Origin: an uncultured Siphonobacter sp.
GTDB lineage: Bacteria; Bacteroidota; Bacteroidia; Cytophagales; Spirosomataceae
Length of the DNA: 64,000 nucleotides
Assembly (NCBI GenBank): GCA_913774715.1
Contig: CAJYHS010000099.1
Location: 48,892-112,891 of the forward strand
Reading direction: 5' to 3'
Shown here: one piece after another, positions 8,859 to 17,789 of the stretch
Numbering within the stretch: the stretch's first letter is position 1
How the letters are laid out: each line of letters starts with the position of its first letter
Notes under the pieces: generated by a model
What the model was told of the DNA's origin: nothing
Databases searched by the model: none
Seen by the model: only the letters and a program-made list of their open reading frames with translations
Program-made: the position numbers and the translations under genes

Positions 8859-11000
8859 ATGGTAATTCAAAGATTGGCTGTTGTGATGTTATTTTGTTTC
8901 ATTACAACGTTCGCTTTAGCCCAGAAAGTTAACCAGATCTATGTTAGTAATGCTGGTGCAGATAGTAACTCTGGTTCAATAGATTCTCCTGTTAAAACTT
9001 TAAGTAAGGCTATTGCTATCGCAAAACAATATAATGGAAATACATCTATTTATGTAAGAGGTGGATACTATTCATTAATTAATTCTGTAGAGATTTCAAA
9101 TATTAAAAATGTATCTATTAGTGCTTACAAAAAGGAGAAAGTTATAATTAGTGGTGGTAAGAAAATTGATCCAAGGTTTATAAATTCGTTAAAAGATTCA
9201 AATATTTTAGATCGCCTTACTTCTGTTGCTCGTAGTAATGTATATCAAATTGATTTAAAGGAAGCTGATATAACTAATTACGGAAACATTGTAAAGCATG
9301 GTTATACTTGGATAAGTCCCTCTCAACTTGAGTTATTCATTGATGACAAACCTTTCATTCTTTCCAGATGGCCAAATAATGATTATGTAGATCTAGGAGA
9401 AGTCTTAGATACTGGTTCTATACCTAGAAATGGACAAAATGATAACAGGGGTGCTACAATTAGATTCGGATTTGATCAGCCCTTAAAATGGAAGAATTCC
9501 CAATCTGTATGGGTTCATGGAGTTTTCGCAAATGGATATTCTGATGATAATTTGAAAATTAAAGAGATAGATAATTCCTCTAAAACAATAACTTTCTTAC
9601 AGCCTAGTATATATGGAGTTCAAGGTGATAATAAAGATAAAATAAATTATAGAAGATATTTTTTTTATAATATACTTGAAGAGCTAGATTCTGCTGGTGA
9701 ATACTTTATAGATTCTACTAATAATATGATATATTTTTGTGCTAATAATGATATAAAAAATTTAGATATTAATGTTTCTATTTTGGACAAACCCTTAATT
9801 GTATTGAAGAATTCTGAAAATATTTCTATTGAAGGAATTATCTTTGGATATTCTAGAGGAATGGGTATTTATCTTCAATCTAATAAGAATGTGAGAATAC
9901 ATAAATGTGATTTTAAAAATTTAGGTACAGTAGGTATTAGTCTTAATAATCCTTTGTCTAAATCTAACACAGATTATAGAAATACATTAATTAGTGATTC
10001 TAACGAAAGTAATCTTAATGTAGAAATTAACTCATGCAATATTGTTAATACAGGAACAGGAGGAATAATATTGTCTGGAGGTGATAGAAAGAATTTAATT
10101 GAAGCAAATAATGTTATTAGTAACTGTAACTTAGATAATTTTTCGCGTTTAAATATGTTCGGATGTCCCGCTGTAACTATAGATGGTGTTGGTAATAAAG
10201 TGCTTAATTGTGATATCACAAACTCTACAGGTCAGGCTATTACGTATTTAGGAAATAATCATGAAATTGCTTTTAACAATATAAAACATGTAGTTTCTGA
10301 AGTTAGTGACCAAGGTGCTGTTTATACGGGAAGAGATCCTTCTTCTGCGGGTACAAAAATTCATGATAATTTTTTCGATGATATTAAGAGTAAATATGGT
10401 TCAGCTGCAGCCCTCTATATTGATGATGGAAGTGGAGGAATTTATGTTTATAACAATATTTTCTCTGATTGTGGATCTGTAGGAGAATATCCATTTGGTG
10501 CTATACATATAAATGGGGGAGGTAATAATTCTTTTGATAATAACTATTTTGTAAACTGTGACAGAGCATTTTCAATGTCTTCTTGGAGTAATGAGAAGTG
10601 GAAGCAAGTGATGTTTAATGATGTGATGAAGAAGAAACTTACATCGGATGTAAACATCACTTCGAAAGTTTATTTAGACCAATATCCATTTTTGAATAAT
10701 TTTTTTAATACAAGTAATATTAGTCCTAGAATTAATAAAATTTCTAATACCATTGCATATAAAGTAAAGGATTTTGCTTCTAATAAAGTAGGTTTAAAGC
10801 AAAGTAATACTGTTATTACAGATTCTGACCCAGGTTTTAAAGATTTGTCTAATAAAAACTTTAATTTAATTATTAAAAAAAATACTAACGTTAAAAGATT
10901 TCAAAATTCTCAAAGTGTAACTTCTGATAAGGGTAATCTAGATAACATTCGTCCAATTGATTTTAATAAAATTGGATTTAGAAAACTGAAAAATGAATAA
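8859..11000 (+). CDS. Secreted right-handed beta-helix protein
   Basis: The 713-residue protein has a signal peptide (hydrophobic residues about 5-21, ending FALAQ). A segment NQIYVSNAGADSNSGSIDSPVKTLSKAI follows in two parts, typical of secreted parallel beta-helix proteins. Repeated short strands between about residues 300 and 560 (ENISIEGIIF, NVRIHKCDF, NSFDNNYFVNC) fit pectate-lyase-like coils. In a polysaccharide operon, such a protein may be a lyase, epimerase or hydrolase that trims or modifies the exported polymer, but no catalytic residues can be assigned. It overlaps the next gene by 8 bp. Confidence 0.75.
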   Translation: MVIQRLAVVMLFCFITTFALAQKVNQIYVSNAGADSNSGSIDSPVKTLSKAIAIAKQYNGNTSIYVRGGYYSLINSVEISNIKNVSISAYKKEKVIISGGKKIDPRFINSLKDSNILDRLTSVARSNVYQIDLKEADITNYGNIVKHGYTWISPSQLELFIDDKPFILSRWPNNDYVDLGEVLDTGSIPRNGQNDNRGATIRFGFDQPLKWKNSQSVWVHGVFANGYSDDNLKIKEIDNSSKTITFLQPSIYGVQGDNKDKINYRRYFFYNILEELDSAGEYFIDSTNNMIYFCANNDIKNLDINVSILDKPLIVLKNSENISIEGIIFGYSRGMGIYLQSNKNVRIHKCDFKNLGTVGISLNNPLSKSNTDYRNTLISDSNESNLNVEINSCNIVNTGTGGIILSGGDRKNLIEANNVISNCNLDNFSRLNMFGCPAVTIDGVGNKVLNCDITNSTGQAITYLGNNHEIAFNNIKHVVSEVSDQGAVYTGRDPSSAGTKIHDNFFDDIKSKYGSAAALYIDDGSGGIYVYNNIFSDCGSVGEYPFGAIHINGGGNNSFDNNYFVNCDRAFSMSSWSNEKWKQVMFNDVMKKKLTSDVNITSKVYLDQYPFLNNFFNTSNISPRINKISNTIAYKVKDFASNKVGLKQSNTVITDSDPGFKDLSNKNFNLIIKKNTNVKRFQNSQSVTSDKGNLDNIRPIDFNKIGFRKLKNE

Positions 11001-11736
11001 GCGTCTTATTAGTATTGATGTTACAACGGGAATTTACAGTGAATTTATTGATAGGTGGGTTGCTATGTCTCAATTGAAAACATCCTCCTATACATGTGTT
11101 GCTAATGTACATATGTTGGTTGAAGCTCATAACGATCCTGATTTTGCAAAAATTGTTAATGAAGCAGATATAGTTACTCCTGATGGAATGCCATTAACGT
11201 GGGGTTTAAAACTTATTTATGGTATAGATCAACAAAGAGTTGCGGGAATGGACTTATTACCTGATTTACTAAGAAAAGCTGAAAATACAGGTATATCTGT
11301 TTTCTTCTATGGCGGAACACAGAATATGTTAGCTCAAACAGAGAAGTTTCTTATTGAAAAATTCCCTTCTTTGAAAATATCTGGTATGATTAGTCCGCCA
11401 TTTAGATCACTTCTAGAACATGAGGAAATTGAAATTATTGAAAAAATTAATCAAAGTGGTGCCCAGTTAGTATTTGTAGCACTTGGGTGTCCAAAGCAAG
11501 AAAAATGGATGGCTTCTATGAGAGGGCGTATCCATGCTACCATGATAGGTATTGGAGGAGCTTTACCCGTTATGGTAGGTATGCAGAAGAGAGCTCCCGA
11601 ATGGATGCAAAAAGCAAGTTTAGAATGGCTATATCGTTTGGTTCAGGAGCCTAAACGCTTATTCAAACGGTATGCGGTTACAAACACTACCTATTTATGG
11701 CTTCTAGCAAGAGCAGTAGTAGCTAAAAAGGTATAA
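10993..11736 (+). CDS. WecG/TagA/CpsF family glycosyltransferase
   Basis: The 247-residue protein has the family landmarks: NVHMLVEAHNDPDF, the TPDGMPLTWG stretch containing the conserved aspartate, VFFYGGTQNML, FVALGCPKQEKWM and RAPEWMQKASLEWLYRL. Members transfer N-acetylmannosaminuronate or related sugars to lipid-linked intermediates at the inner face of the membrane. It is the last forward gene of the cluster, starting inside the beta-helix gene. It is less AT-rich than the genes before it, marking the end of the low-GC block. Confidence 0.88.
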   Translation: MNKRLISIDVTTGIYSEFIDRWVAMSQLKTSSYTCVANVHMLVEAHNDPDFAKIVNEADIVTPDGMPLTWGLKLIYGIDQQRVAGMDLLPDLLRKAENTGISVFFYGGTQNMLAQTEKFLIEKFPSLKISGMISPPFRSLLEHEEIEIIEKINQSGAQLVFVALGCPKQEKWMASMRGRIHATMIGIGGALPVMVGMQKRAPEWMQKASLEWLYRLVQEPKRLFKRYAVTNTTYLWLLARAVVAKKV

Positions 11737-11755
11737 AAATCAGCATAAGCTTATA

Positions 11756-13255
11756 TTACAACCAACCTGATTTACGAATGGTTAACATTCCAGCAATGGA
11801 GGATGTTAACCATTCTCCTTTATCTAATGCTAAAGTAGCTTTCCATTCTATACCTCCCCATTTTCCTTGAGGAACCACTACTTCAATCAAACCAGAAAAT
11901 TGTTTTGCTCCTCCGGGTAGGGGAGAGGCACTATAGGGGCGACCTGAGTTCCAACTTTGTGAAGCTAATGCTCTTAAGCTTATCCCTGATGAGAATTGCC
12001 CAACAGCGGCTACGTGTATTAATTGCACTCGGTTATTACTAATCATAGAGAAACCTTTGAAGGGGCCTCTTAGACTATTCCATCTCGAAGATGCATCCAT
12101 CCAACGCGTGATAAATGGCGTACCTACCACTCTTTGCTGATGTGTCCATCCATCAATGTATTGGTAATTATGAAAGTAATCATCATTCCCTTTTGGATAC
12201 TTGGGGCCGCTTTGATTCATAGTTGTCATGAATTCAGCTGTGAATTGAGCAATTTTAAATCCTGATTGCGGTTCTATAGAATGATTTTTCCAGCGGAGTC
12301 CATATAATCCATCAGGTAAGTTTCCAAATACAACGCCTGACATATCTTCCCATGGTCGCTGTACGTACAATAGAAAATTTGATTTTGATAGGTTTATTTC
12401 TAAAGCCAAATCAATAGAACCTAAGTGATTACCCGATCGGTTTGCTGTATCAAAGGCTGTAAAGCCTCCTGTATTTTTATTATCTACAGCACTAGGCCAT
12501 AAAGCTTTTTTATAGGCATTCCAGTCAGAAGGAAGATGCCCCTTATTTGATAAACTATTATTTAAATAAGGTGAATACCCACCCCATTGCACGTAATGAG
12601 ACATACCTCCATAAAAGCGTACTTTCCAGTTGGGTTTGCCAATGCGGATGTATAATGCTTTCGCATGTAAATACACATTTTGTAAGGAATCCGTGTTAGC
12701 AAACCAACCATGACTAAAAAAGGCATTAACGGAAATAACGTCTTTCGTGAATTTCAGTGGAGCGTAATCTTTTGTACCGATGCGAACCTGGGTAATAGGT
12801 ACTGCATTACCCGACCAGGCATACGAACCAGAGGTAAGCAGGGTATCCGTGATTCCGTTGATTTCCTTGCGTCGGCCTACGTATAGTTCGCCATGGCCCA
12901 GACGCACCGCAGCGTAAGCTTCAGGTAATACAAAGCGGGAGTTACGGGTGGCATTCCCTACGGCTTCAACGCTGGCTTTGAAATAGGGTTTTCGGTTTTG
13001 TGTAGCATCGCCCCATAGTCCGGTAGCCTCTACGGAAACGATACCGGCAGGGGATTCCAGAGGAATGGTTCCAAATTGATTGGAACGTAACCAGAAGGGG
13101 GTACGGCTACTGGTAGAGGCAATTCCGCTGAGTTCGGCTTTGTATCGAATGCCCTGGGTAGTTACCGTATCGTAAACGGGACGATTGAACTGAGCCCGAA
13201 GCGTAGCCGTATTGCACAGAAATACGATCAAAAAACCGAAAAGCCTTACTTGCAT
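11756..13255 (-). CDS. wzi: Wzi-family capsule assembly outer-membrane protein
   Basis: The 499-residue protein has a signal peptide (MQVRLFGFLIVFLCNTATLRAQ in outline, cleaved after RAQ). A long run of alternating amphipathic strands follows, as in the Wzi 18-stranded outer-membrane barrel. Segments such as FWLRSNQFGTIPLES and ELYVGRRKEINGI match Bacteroidota capsule-assembly Wzi proteins. It would anchor surface polysaccharide to the outer membrane. It converges on the WecG-like gene with only 19 bp between stops and lies downstream of ugd on the reverse strand. GC rises towards its 5' end. Confidence 0.8.
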   Translation of the reverse strand: MQVRLFGFLIVFLCNTATLRAQFNRPVYDTVTTQGIRYKAELSGIASTSSRTPFWLRSNQFGTIPLESPAGIVSVEATGLWGDATQNRKPYFKASVEAVGNATRNSRFVLPEAYAAVRLGHGELYVGRRKEINGITDTLLTSGSYAWSGNAVPITQVRIGTKDYAPLKFTKDVISVNAFFSHGWFANTDSLQNVYLHAKALYIRIGKPNWKVRFYGGMSHYVQWGGYSPYLNNSLSNKGHLPSDWNAYKKALWPSAVDNKNTGGFTAFDTANRSGNHLGSIDLALEINLSKSNFLLYVQRPWEDMSGVVFGNLPDGLYGLRWKNHSIEPQSGFKIAQFTAEFMTTMNQSGPKYPKGNDDYFHNYQYIDGWTHQQRVVGTPFITRWMDASSRWNSLRGPFKGFSMISNNRVQLIHVAAVGQFSSGISLRALASQSWNSGRPYSASPLPGGAKQFSGLIEVVVPQGKWGGIEWKATLALDKGEWLTSSIAGMLTIRKSGWL

Positions 13256-13275
13256 AGAGTGATGAGGTTGAATAG

Positions 13276-13305
13276 AGGGATGCTATCCTAAACGATAGCA
13301 TCCCT
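13276..13305 (-). terminator. Hairpin between ugd and wzi
   Basis: A perfect 12-bp stem (AGGGATGCTATC and GATAGCATCCCT) with a six-base loop CTAAAC lies just after the ugd stop on the reverse strand. The tract after the stem is only weakly T-rich, so partial read-through into wzi is possible. Confidence 0.55.
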
Positions 13306-13312
13306 ATTACTA

Positions 13313-14629
13313 TTAATTAATTTTCTGACGGCCAATGGAATAATAAGTGTAGCCCCTTTCCTGCATGTCCTCAAGCTCGTAGACGTTACGACCATCGAAG
13401 ATCACCTTGTTCTTCAACCGAGCTTCGAGCTTCTCGAAATCCGGCGTTCTGAACTGCGGCCACTCCGTCATGATCATCAACGCATCGGCATCCACCAGGG
13501 CCGAATAGGCATCCTTGGTAAACGTCACCTTCGAGCCCAGATCCTCCAGATTGGCTACGTTCTCCATCGCCTCGGGATCGTACGCCTTCACGTGTGCTCC
13601 CGCCGCCAGCAGCTCCCGGATGTTATACAGAGCCGGAGCTTCCCGGATGTCATCGGTATAGGGCTTAAACGCCAGTCCCCACACGGCAATCGTCTTACCC
13701 TTGACGTCTCCACCGAAGTACTCCAGCACCGAAGGCAACAACCGCGTCTTCTGCTCTTCGTTGACTTTCATCACCGAATCCAGAATCTGGAAGTTGTAGT
13801 TATGCTCGCCACTGGTCTTGGATAAGGCCCACACGTCTTTGGGGAAACATGAACCGCCGTAACCAATCCCGGCAAAGAGAAACCGCTTGCCAATGCGGCT
13901 GTCGGTGCCAATCCCCCGGCGAATGTCGTCGACGTTGGCTCCCACTTTCTCGCAAAGGTTGGCAATCTCGTTCATGAAGGTAATCTTCACGGCCAGAAAC
14001 GCATTGGCCGCGTACTTGGTCATCTCCGCTGAACGCTCGTCCATGAAGATGATGGGATTACCCTGCCGCACCAGCGGAGCGTAGAGCCGGTTCATCGAAG
14101 CCTTGGCTTTCTCTGACGTCGTGCCAATCACCACGCGGTCGGGTTTCATGAAATCTTCTACCGCTACGCCTTCCCGCAAGAATTCAGGGTTGGAGATCAC
14201 GTCGAACTCTACCTGAGCATTGGCAGCGATGGCCGCTCTCACTTTTTCGGCCGTGCCCACGGGAACGGTCGACTTATCGATGATGACGGTGTATTGCTTG
14301 AGTAAAGGGCCCAGATCCTTGGCTACGCCGAGAATGTACTTGAGATCGGCCGAGCCGTCTTCGCCCGGAGGCGTGGGCAGGGCTAAAAAGATCACTTCGG
14401 CTCCTTCGATGCCTTCGGCCAGGGAAGTCGTGAAGGAAAGCCGGCCTTCGGCGGTATTGCGTAAGAATAATTCTTCCAGACCGGGTTCGTAGATGGGGAT
14501 GACCCCACTCTTCATCTTCTCGACTTTGCGGGCGTCGATGTCCACGCAAACCACCTGGTTTCCTGTTTCGGCAAAGCACGTGCCCGTGACTAATCCCACG
14601 TATCCAGTGCCTACGACGGCTAATTTCAT
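13313..14629 (-). CDS. ugd: UDP-glucose 6-dehydrogenase
   Basis: This 438-residue enzyme oxidises UDP-glucose twice with NAD+ to UDP-glucuronate. It has the N-terminal Rossmann motif VGTGYVGLVTG (residues 6-16), the central-domain EFLREG motif, the catalytic cysteine in GGSCFPKDV (Cys261), and the C-terminal nucleotide-binding domain with AVWGLAFKPYTDDIREAP. Length is normal for the family. It probably feeds glucuronate into the adjacent polysaccharide pathway. Its codons are conspicuously richer in G and C (many C-ending) than those of both neighbours, suggesting a separate history or strong codon selection. Confidence 0.96.
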   Translation of the reverse strand: MKLAVVGTGYVGLVTGTCFAETGNQVVCVDIDARKVEKMKSGVIPIYEPGLEELFLRNTAEGRLSFTTSLAEGIEGAEVIFLALPTPPGEDGSADLKYILGVAKDLGPLLKQYTVIIDKSTVPVGTAEKVRAAIAANAQVEFDVISNPEFLREGVAVEDFMKPDRVVIGTTSEKAKASMNRLYAPLVRQGNPIIFMDERSAEMTKYAANAFLAVKITFMNEIANLCEKVGANVDDIRRGIGTDSRIGKRFLFAGIGYGGSCFPKDVWALSKTSGEHNYNFQILDSVMKVNEEQKTRLLPSVLEYFGGDVKGKTIAVWGLAFKPYTDDIREAPALYNIRELLAAGAHVKAYDPEAMENVANLEDLGSKVTFTKDAYSALVDADALMIMTEWPQFRTPDFEKLEARLKNKVIFDGRNVYELEDMQERGYTYYSIGRQKIN

Positions 14630-14703
14630 ACTATTGACAGTGTGTTGAAATAGTTATAATGATATTGACTTGGCGGAATAATATTCATGTAAAATAAGAC
14701 CCA

Positions 14704-14711
14704 CAAAAATA
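14704..14711 (-). promoter_or_regulatory. Candidate -7 element for ugd in the 434-bp divergent gap
   Basis: On the reverse strand TATTTTTG matches the Bacteroidota -7 consensus TAnnTTTG, 75 bp upstream of the ugd start. A well-spaced -33 TTG is not evident. The rest of the AT-rich gap 14630-15063 between ugd and the divergent polX-like gene shows no gene or strong hairpin. Confidence 0.4.
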
Positions 14712-15063
14712 TATTTTTTCGGACAAAGCTTTATACTACATACATAATTTGACAATGTGGTTAACAGAATATTTATATCTTTCTATTTATTATAAAAATT
14801 ATTTAAAATAAGCTTTTTGTTCCTACTAAAACAGAACAACATTCAGTACTAAACGGTATTCAATCAAAATTGTTTGGCTGTATAATCGCTGAATTATCTT
14901 CTGTATTTCTTCTTTACATAATAGAATAAAAGAAGATCTCATCTGCTTGGCATTGGACTAAAAACTAACCCGATCCACCTACAATCCCAAGCAGCAAATT
15001 CATTCAGTAAAAAAGGAAAAACAGGTTTAGAGCTTTATCTTTCCCAAAAAAATTGCCTGTCTC

Positions 15064-16755
15064 GTGACGAACGAAGAAATAGTTGAAATTTTCGAACTGA
15101 CTACCAAGCTGCTGGAGCTTCACGGTGAAAACGACTTCAAAATTCGTAATTACCAGAATGCTGCTTTCAATCTGGATAAAACCACCGTTGACCTGCTCAC
15201 CGCTCCTATCGAAGAACTTTCGATGATTCCCGGTGTGGTGAAAAGTATGGCCGCGAAAATTGACGAGATCCGTACGACGGGTTCTTTGAAAGACCTCAAT
15301 GAGTTACTCGCGAACACTCCTGAGGGCATTCTGGACATGTTTAGGATCAAGGGAATTGGGCCGAAGAAAATCCGTACCATCTGGAAAGAACTGGGTATTA
15401 CCGATACCCAACAGTTGTTATTAGCCTGTGAAAACGGAGATATTGCCAGGCTGAAAGGTTTTGGTGAAAAGACGCAGGAAACGATTCATACAAATCTGCT
15501 TTTTCTGCAATCCAATTCCTCCAAACTTCGCATGGACGCGGCTTTGGTCTTGGCCGAGGTTTTATTCGATGTTTTAGAAAAAAAGTATAAGGTTGAAATT
15601 ACCGGAGAAGTCCGCCGTAAACTGGAGATTGTAGAGTTAATTCAGCTGGTTGTTTCCTTCGAAAATCCGGCAGAAGTCCAGTCGTTTCTGAATACGCTGG
15701 AGTTTCTTACCCCCGACAAAAAAGCTTCGACTCCTTTTATCTGGCGAGGTCGTTTTCTGGATCGAACCATTCCGGTAGAAGTACGAATCGTTCAACCTCA
15801 GCAATTTGTTAATCAGGTTTTTGTACATTCTTCGGATGAAAAACATTTGATTAAGGCCGTTGGCACGACTACGCTTCTTAAAACGGCTTTACTCGAACCC
15901 CATGATTCCGAAGAGTCGATTTATACCAAACTGGGCATGCCCTACTTCTCACCGGAATTACGTAACGGTGAACTGGAATTTGACCCCGCCTTTCAAAGTA
16001 AAACCCTTGTTACCTGGGATGCCCTGAAAGGAACTGTCCACAACCATTCCACCTGGTCGGACGGGAAACATACGCTGGAGCAAATGGCTCGGGCGGCGGC
16101 GGATTTAGGCTTGCAGTATTTAGGCATTGCAGACCACTCCAAGTCCGCGACTTATGCCAATGGACTGAACGAAGAGCGGGTATATCAGCAACATCAGCAG
16201 GTGGATGATTTGAATGCCCAATTCCAGAAAGAAGGACTGAATTTTACCATTTTCAAAGGAATTGAATCCGATATCTTGGGCGATGGTTCGCTGGATTATA
16301 CTTCGGAAGTATTAAAAACTTTTGATTTTGTGGTAGCATCGGTTCACTCTAACCTGAAAATGACGGAAGAGCGGGCCATGCAACGGCTTATTACCGCTAT
16401 TGAAAATCCGTACACTACTATTATTGGCCACCCGACGGGTCGGTTACTACTTTCCCGCCCTGGTTACCCGGTTGATCACAAAAAGTTAATAGACGCCTGT
16501 GCGACAAATGGTGTTATTTTAGAACTGAATGCGAGCCCTTACCGATTGGACGTGGATTGGCGATGGATCCCATATGCTCTCGAAAAAGGCGTATTAATAT
16601 CCATCAATCCTGACGCTCACCACATTGAGGGATACCTTGATATGCACTATGGAGTAGCTGTAGCCCGTAAAGGTGGCTTAACTCAGGAAATGACCTTTAA
16701 TGCTTTGGGGAAAGAAGAAGTTAAGGCGTATTTCATGAAACGTAAAATCGGATAA
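15064..16755 (+). CDS. polX: PolX-family protein: HhH, degenerate polymerase domain and PHP phosphoesterase
   Basis: The 563-residue protein has the bacterial PolX layout. An N-terminal 8-kDa-like helical domain with helix-hairpin-helix elements (SMIPGVVKSM about 53-62, IKGIGPKKI about 96-104, LKGFGEKTQ about 130-138) is followed by a nucleotidyltransferase region (about 160-300) and a C-terminal PHP domain. PHP metal ligands look complete: HNHSTWSDG (His326, His328), DHS, GIESDI, SVHS, GHPTG and NPDAHH. The polymerase signature is not intact: GEVRRKLEIVELIQL stands where families usually have GSxRRx5GDID, so both catalytic aspartates are missing. Exonuclease or endonuclease action through PHP in base-excision repair is plausible. 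GTG start. Confidence 0.88.
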   Translation: MTNEEIVEIFELTTKLLELHGENDFKIRNYQNAAFNLDKTTVDLLTAPIEELSMIPGVVKSMAAKIDEIRTTGSLKDLNELLANTPEGILDMFRIKGIGPKKIRTIWKELGITDTQQLLLACENGDIARLKGFGEKTQETIHTNLLFLQSNSSKLRMDAALVLAEVLFDVLEKKYKVEITGEVRRKLEIVELIQLVVSFENPAEVQSFLNTLEFLTPDKKASTPFIWRGRFLDRTIPVEVRIVQPQQFVNQVFVHSSDEKHLIKAVGTTTLLKTALLEPHDSEESIYTKLGMPYFSPELRNGELEFDPAFQSKTLVTWDALKGTVHNHSTWSDGKHTLEQMARAAADLGLQYLGIADHSKSATYANGLNEERVYQQHQQVDDLNAQFQKEGLNFTIFKGIESDILGDGSLDYTSEVLKTFDFVVASVHSNLKMTEERAMQRLITAIENPYTTIIGHPTGRLLLSRPGYPVDHKKLIDACATNGVILELNASPYRLDVDWRWIPYALEKGVLISINPDAHHIEGYLDMHYGVAVARKGGLTQEMTFNALGKEEVKAYFMKRKIG

Positions 16756-16860
16756 ATCCGCACGAAAAACCGGAACCAAAATCAGTGCTATACGTTATTT
16801 CTGAAGCGGTCGAAATCAGATCGTCCAACCCAGCTATAACGATTGAATCTGTTAAGAACA

Positions 16861-17733
16861 ATGAATAAAAAAGTAAATGTAGGTCTCGTACAGATGTCAA
16901 ATTCTGCTGATGTCGAGACTAATATCCAGAAGGCCGAAGCGGGTATCCGCGAAGCTGCCTCCCAGGGAGCTCAGATCGTTTGTTTGCAGGAGCTCTTTAC
17001 TTCCTTATACTTCTGTGACGTTGAAGATCACCATAATTTCTCACTGGCTGAAGCTATTCCAGGCCCCACGACTGACCGCATGGGCAAGCTGGCTGCTGAA
17101 CTGGGAGTAGTAATCGTGGCTTCTCTGTTTGAAAAGCGGGCCGCGGGTTTATACCATAATACAACGGCAGTTTTAGATGCAGACGGAACCTATTTAGGTA
17201 AATACCGCAAGATGCACATCCCCGATGATCCGGGTTATTACGAGAAGTTTTACTTCACCCCCGGTGACTTAGGTTATAAGGTTTTTGAAACCAAATTTGC
17301 TAAAATTGGCGTGCTTATCTGCTGGGATCAGTGGTATCCCGAAGCATCCCGCATTACGGCTCTGATGGGTGCGGATATTCTGTTTTACCCCACCGCCATT
17401 GGCTGGGATGTGAACGAAACCGATCCTCAGGTGAACAAAGAACAATACGAAGCCTGGCAAACTATCCAGCGGAGTCATGCCGTAGCAAACGGTGTCTACG
17501 TAGTGGCAGTGAACCGCGTGGGTCGCGAGGCTGATCAGGAGTTTTGGGGCGGCAGTTTCGTTGCCAAACCCCACGGAGGTTTATTATACCTCGCTCCGCA
17601 CGATCAGGAAACCGTTCACGTACAGGAACTGGATCTGGAAGTGGCTGATCGGATTCGAACCACCTGGCCTTATTTCCGGGACCGCAGAATTGACTCATAT
17701 CAGCCCATTACGAAGCGATTCATTGACGAATAA
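16861..17733 (+). CDS. aguB: Carbon-nitrogen hydrolase, N-carbamoylputrescine amidase type
   Basis: The 290-residue nitrilase-superfamily enzyme has the Glu-Lys-Cys triad: Glu44 in CLQELF, Lys117 in KYRKMHIPDD and Cys154 in VLICWDQWYPEASR. The CWDQWYPE signature and the late NRVGRE and FWGGSF motifs are characteristic of N-carbamoylputrescine amidases, which make putrescine, CO2 and ammonia in the agmatine route to polyamines. I use the ATG at 16861; an in-frame TTG at 16843 adds six residues. An agmatine deiminase partner is not in the window. A strong terminator follows. Confidence 0.87.
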   Translation: MNKKVNVGLVQMSNSADVETNIQKAEAGIREAASQGAQIVCLQELFTSLYFCDVEDHHNFSLAEAIPGPTTDRMGKLAAELGVVIVASLFEKRAAGLYHNTTAVLDADGTYLGKYRKMHIPDDPGYYEKFYFTPGDLGYKVFETKFAKIGVLICWDQWYPEASRITALMGADILFYPTAIGWDVNETDPQVNKEQYEAWQTIQRSHAVANGVYVVAVNRVGREADQEFWGGSFVAKPHGGLLYLAPHDQETVHVQELDLEVADRIRTTWPYFRDRRIDSYQPITKRFIDE

Positions 17734-17740
17734 TCATCAG

Positions 17741-17770
17741 AGGCGGAACTAACCATTCCGCCTTTTTTTA
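17741..17770 (+). terminator. Rho-independent terminator after the amidase gene
   Basis: An 8-bp perfect stem AGGCGGAA / TTCCGCCT with a seven-base loop is followed directly by a run of seven T. It separates the amidase gene from the transporter gene that begins 20 bp later. Confidence 0.85.
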
Positions 17771-17789
17771 TACTTTCTTTCTTCCTATT

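Noticed and set aside
13592..14579. Several open frames of 65-101 codons on both strands inside ugd
   Set aside because: They are shadows of a GC-rich, C-ending-codon gene; they have no start context or recognisable protein features.
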